Shown here piece after piece: positions 60,741-64,000 of a stretch of DNA of 64,000 bases. Origin of the DNA: Glossina fuscipes (taxonomy: Eukaryota > Arthropoda > Insecta > Diptera > Glossinidae); contig NW_023998454.1 of the NCBI RefSeq assembly GCF_014805625.2, positions 1,255,752 through 1,319,751 on the forward strand, written 5' to 3'. The notes beneath the pieces are model-generated. The model worked only from the letters and a program-made list of their open reading frames with translations. It was not told the origin of the DNA and did no database searches. The number at the start of each line of letters is the position of its first letter. Position 1 is the first letter of the stretch. The position numbers were made by a program, and so were the translations under genes.

Positions 60741-63700
60741 ATGTATTATATATATTGAGGTAAATTGCTCAATAAATGCCCTCTTCAAGTGAAAAAATTA
60801 TCAAAATCAATGCAAGCACCTAATATTTACAACATCATTGAATGTATTAACGGCTTTATAAAATACCTCAGGCATCCGCCGAAGTTTAATTGTCCATTTT
60901 CACTCTCGAATTACAAGAAGTAATAAGGTCAAGCTTCTCTTGGGAGCAATTTTCTGACCGAAATTAAGAAAATATAAAAACATAAGTTTGTTCCACTATT
61001 TCCTTTTTCGGAGTTTATGTAATTATCTAAGATATCGTAGAAATATTTGTAAGCAAATCAGCCTATTTTAAAACCGAAACAAAAAAGTACTCCGCTTTTA
61101 ACATTTAAAAAATATAACATCAAGCGGATGGACAGAAGCATAAACGCATCCAAGTAATTACAACTTCCAAAATGTTTTTTTCCAATCCATTTATCCTGAA
61201 ATGAAAAGTAGGAGGCCACTTTTCCCACGACATGCTACTTTTATACTAATTTGCATTACTCACTTGTTGTATCCAGACTATGGGAGATAAAGTAGGTTAT
61301 GTAGAAGATGTTTATTCAGACAGACAAACGCACGACGACATGTCCGCCATTACTTGCGCTCGAACTCACACGGCGAAAGAATTTCGAAGGAAAAAGTTAA
61401 GCGTGACGCATACGGTTACAGTTTATGCCCACAATTCGAAGTTGAACATAGAAAGCTGAAAAACCAAAATATGTAAATAATTTTGCTTTGTAGTCTTAAG
61501 CAGGTGTGTTGCAAAGGTAGGTCCCAAATCTAATTTAACTTTTGCTTACTATAAGATATTGCATCGTAGTGCGATAATTTGCGCTAATGCTTCTTATCAC
61601 TCACTAGATATTCAACAGTACAACGTTCTACTAACCGCAGGCCGGTACAGTAAGCAATTAAAGCTAATAGTTAATAGTCAATAGCTTTATTGACTCGTAG
61701 TACTCGACGCTTTTTTTACAACATATATATACGCGCATCAAAAACCTCATTCAAAAATCAAAATAAAGGCATTAAATTAATTCTATATAACATAAGTAAA
61801 GTTAAAGTGCTCTTTTATTAAAGTTACGTTTGTTGTATTCTTGTATTTGAGAGAGTGCAAAATTGCTTCCGTAATAATACTTATAAATGTTAGACAAAAA
61901 CTAATTACTCGCACCCACAGATGTAATACGTACTCTGGAAACACCAGCAGCGTCTAATAAACTGGAGAACACACCCCGAAATGCAAAACAATGGGGAAGA
62001 AGTGTTAGTTTTGCACCAAACACCCAAAGACCATATATTAGTAAATTCAATAAATGCTTTGTTTAGTTCGTTTACTCACCCTTGCTCGACCCCTCGGATT
62101 AGGAACAGGAAACTAAGCAAAGCATAAAAACAAAATTAACTGCGATCCCTTAAAGCTTCCAAGTGTTACGTTATAGTTTATCCCAAACAAACTTAAATGC
62201 AAAATGTCCCTGTTCGTTTGTTAGATTGTGGGCGATTTAATGTTTTCTGTTTTCTCCTTAATGGGTCTCAAGAAATAAAAAGTCAATTTCATTATAAATA
62301 AGAAAAATTGTAAAGAATTGGGAACTAGCAAGCGGTCATCCTTCTAAGGGTTAGAAAATTATACTCTAATATAACTTTCTACTCTTGTTATATTCATCCA
62401 ATGTCATTGGATGAAAGTAAATTAATTTTATTCGTCCGTTTGCATTATCGGGAAATAACAAATTTCTTATTCCTACAATGCCTGTGTTTCGATATATTAA
62501 ACCTGAAAAAATGAAGCATTGTTTTTCTTATTTTTACTTTAATAGCCATAAACAGGTACCAATATTATGTTGGAACTCGGTGATTTTCAAATAAAAATTT
62601 TACGTTGCGCGCTAACAACAACAAAATTTATTTTTTCCCTTCCCTAATAAAAACTTGCATAGATATAAAGAGAGAGAGATAGATAGGCAGAAAGCGATAA
62701 CAACAGGTGGATAGAGAGAGAAAGGTAGAGAGAGAGTATAAAAATTACCAAAAAAAAATTTTTTTTTAAATTGTTCTATTGAAGTTTTATTTATCCTAAC
62801 GGGATTAAGAAAGTTGATCTCCCCGCCAGTTAACAAACGTACGTACGTACGTACTTTAAAACAAGTAGTAACCTATTTTATTTTCTCAATGACTGTAGCC
62901 GTGAAAGTTTCGGATAGTAAATTGACGTTGTCAACCATACTTCTAGATGCTTTGTAGCATAATCGACACTTCTACGCTGACTTCAATCGTTTCGTCAAAA
63001 CTTTGCAAACATATTGACGAATTTAAAAACATGACCAATATTTTGAAAGAAGAAATTTAATCAATTAAAGGAACATCAGATATGTTAGCCCAAACTTATG
63101 AAACAATTTTGTTTCTTGAAAATATTTATTTGTCCATTTTTTAATACTTAACAACAAAAAATGCTTAGAACATTAAAGATGCTCGTAAGAGACTCTTTCG
63201 GGTAGATAGTCTGAATTTATGGTTGCAGATTCTCGGCTTTTTCCAGAAAAATTAAAAAAGTCATTCAAAATAGTTTCTTCAATCGTTTCATTTTATTCGA
63301 AAATCATTTCATTACAAACTGATTTCCAAAACTTAAGAGAACTTTTTTGGGAGCTCAACTGTGTTTTTACATAAAAGTCTATTATACGATCACATAGTTC
63401 TGTTTCTCTCCTAGCTGCGCACTGTCTTGATAATCGTTGAACGGGTTGGTCATTTCAATTCGGATCTAACTATAATAACTTTTCGGAATAAAACGTTTAC
63501 TCCAGTCGTAGGGTATCTCAGATTCTACCTAAAGCATACACATCCTAACAGAGCAAGTGCTCATTTCATTTAGGTTTAAATTAACCCCAGAAATGTTAGT
63601 TAGTTTGTGGTAAAACGAAAATCCTTAGATGAATCAAGCTTCTTAAGCAATTTCCCCTAAAATAACGAATAAATGGTAAACTTCTAAGACACTAAAACAA

Positions 63701-64000
63701 CAACTACAACAATAACAGCCGCAAAATTGCAATCCGTGTTGATAGCAATGCTTGTTACGCTGTTGCTATTATTGTTGTAAATGTTCTTGTCTCGAACAAA
63801 ACTTTGTTGAATAAATTTTTTACGTTCCTCCGGTACATAAATGTCGGTTCGCCACAATAATTACAACAAAATTAACACCTTTTCAAGTCTTGCTCAGGAC
63901 TTGTGAAACTACTTTTGATGTTCTTTAGGTTGACCAAAGGTAAATATATAATCATATATTTGTATATGTACATATGTATAGGTGTAGAATTTAGCATGTA
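60741..64000. other. distal upstream region, no supported gene
   Basis: A+T-rich DNA with GA-rich tracts at about 62661-62740 and an (ACGT)n tract at 62837-62854. A diverged CGTTTCGTCAAAACTTTGCAAA stretch at about 62988-63009 may be the start of another module B copy in inverted orientation, but too little is preserved to call it. A CAACAACTACAACAATAAC-type stretch lies at about 63697-63715, with an imperfect inverted counterpart (TTGCTATTATTGTTGTAA) near 63762-63779. Confidence 0.45.
62837..62854. repeat. (ACGT)n self-complementary tract
   Basis: Four and a half ACGT units. Every unit is its own reverse complement and each carries a CpG, unusual in this A+T-rich setting. Confidence 0.95.

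Noticed and set aside
1..64000. tRNA, rRNA, CRISPR arrays, bacterial insertion or viral genes
   Set aside because: I looked for tRNA B-box-like GGTTCGAATCC with a matching acceptor stem, for regularly spaced repeats, and for reverse transcriptase or capsid-like motifs in the open frames, and found none that hold up. A by-eye search can miss single small RNAs.

Overview
The window is eukaryotic nuclear DNA, most likely from a higher fly (Diptera, Brachycera), and probably a calyptrate such as a tsetse, muscid or blow fly. The DNA is A+T-rich (about two thirds by eye) and full of A/T homopolymers, with GT-AG introns of 1.9 to 16.6 kb. It has CAA/CAG-type triplet tracts, decayed mariner transposase fragments, and a diverged dispersed repeat whose modules resemble repeats I remember from calyptrate genomes. 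The species call is an inference; the genus is not determined.

One protein-coding gene can be supported. It lies on the minus strand and spans about 29.4 kb (36268 down to 6911) in four coding exons: 36065-36268, 27323-27435, 10536-10710 and 6911-8635. All three junctions have GT/AG borders and the codon phases fit exactly (0, 2, 0). This gives one open frame of 738 codons plus stop. The product has a short N-terminal segment with four cysteines and a proline-rich stretch, one membrane helix (about residues 84-105) followed by Lys/Arg, and a very long low-complexity cytoplasmic tail rich in Ser, Asn, His, Tyr and Pro. It has no cleavable signal peptide. I do not recognise the family with confidence, so no gene symbol is given. 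This uncharacterised membrane protein is the best candidate for something undescribed in the window.

Layout: 1-6800 lies beyond the 3' end of the gene and holds a mariner relic (about 2005-2640) and one dispersed-repeat relic. 6911-36268 is the gene; intron 2 (16.6 kb) carries at least two repeat relics. From 36269 to 64000 lies upstream DNA with no supported coding gene. It holds two more mariner relics (about 38840-39195 minus, 60540-60740 plus), a cluster of dispersed-repeat modules between 49.6 and 53.75 kb, further repeat copies near 36.9, 37.5 and 59.5 kb, and a block with CAG/CAA-type repeats, (AACC)n and (GA)n at 57.96-58.51 kb that could be regulatory.

The other open frames (up to 120 codons) are what chance predicts. 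At roughly 66% A+T a stop falls about every 13-14 codons, so the longest random frames in 64 kb, six ways, should be about 100-125 codons. The 570-plus-codon last exon is far outside that range. I saw no tRNA, rRNA, CRISPR or prokaryotic feature.
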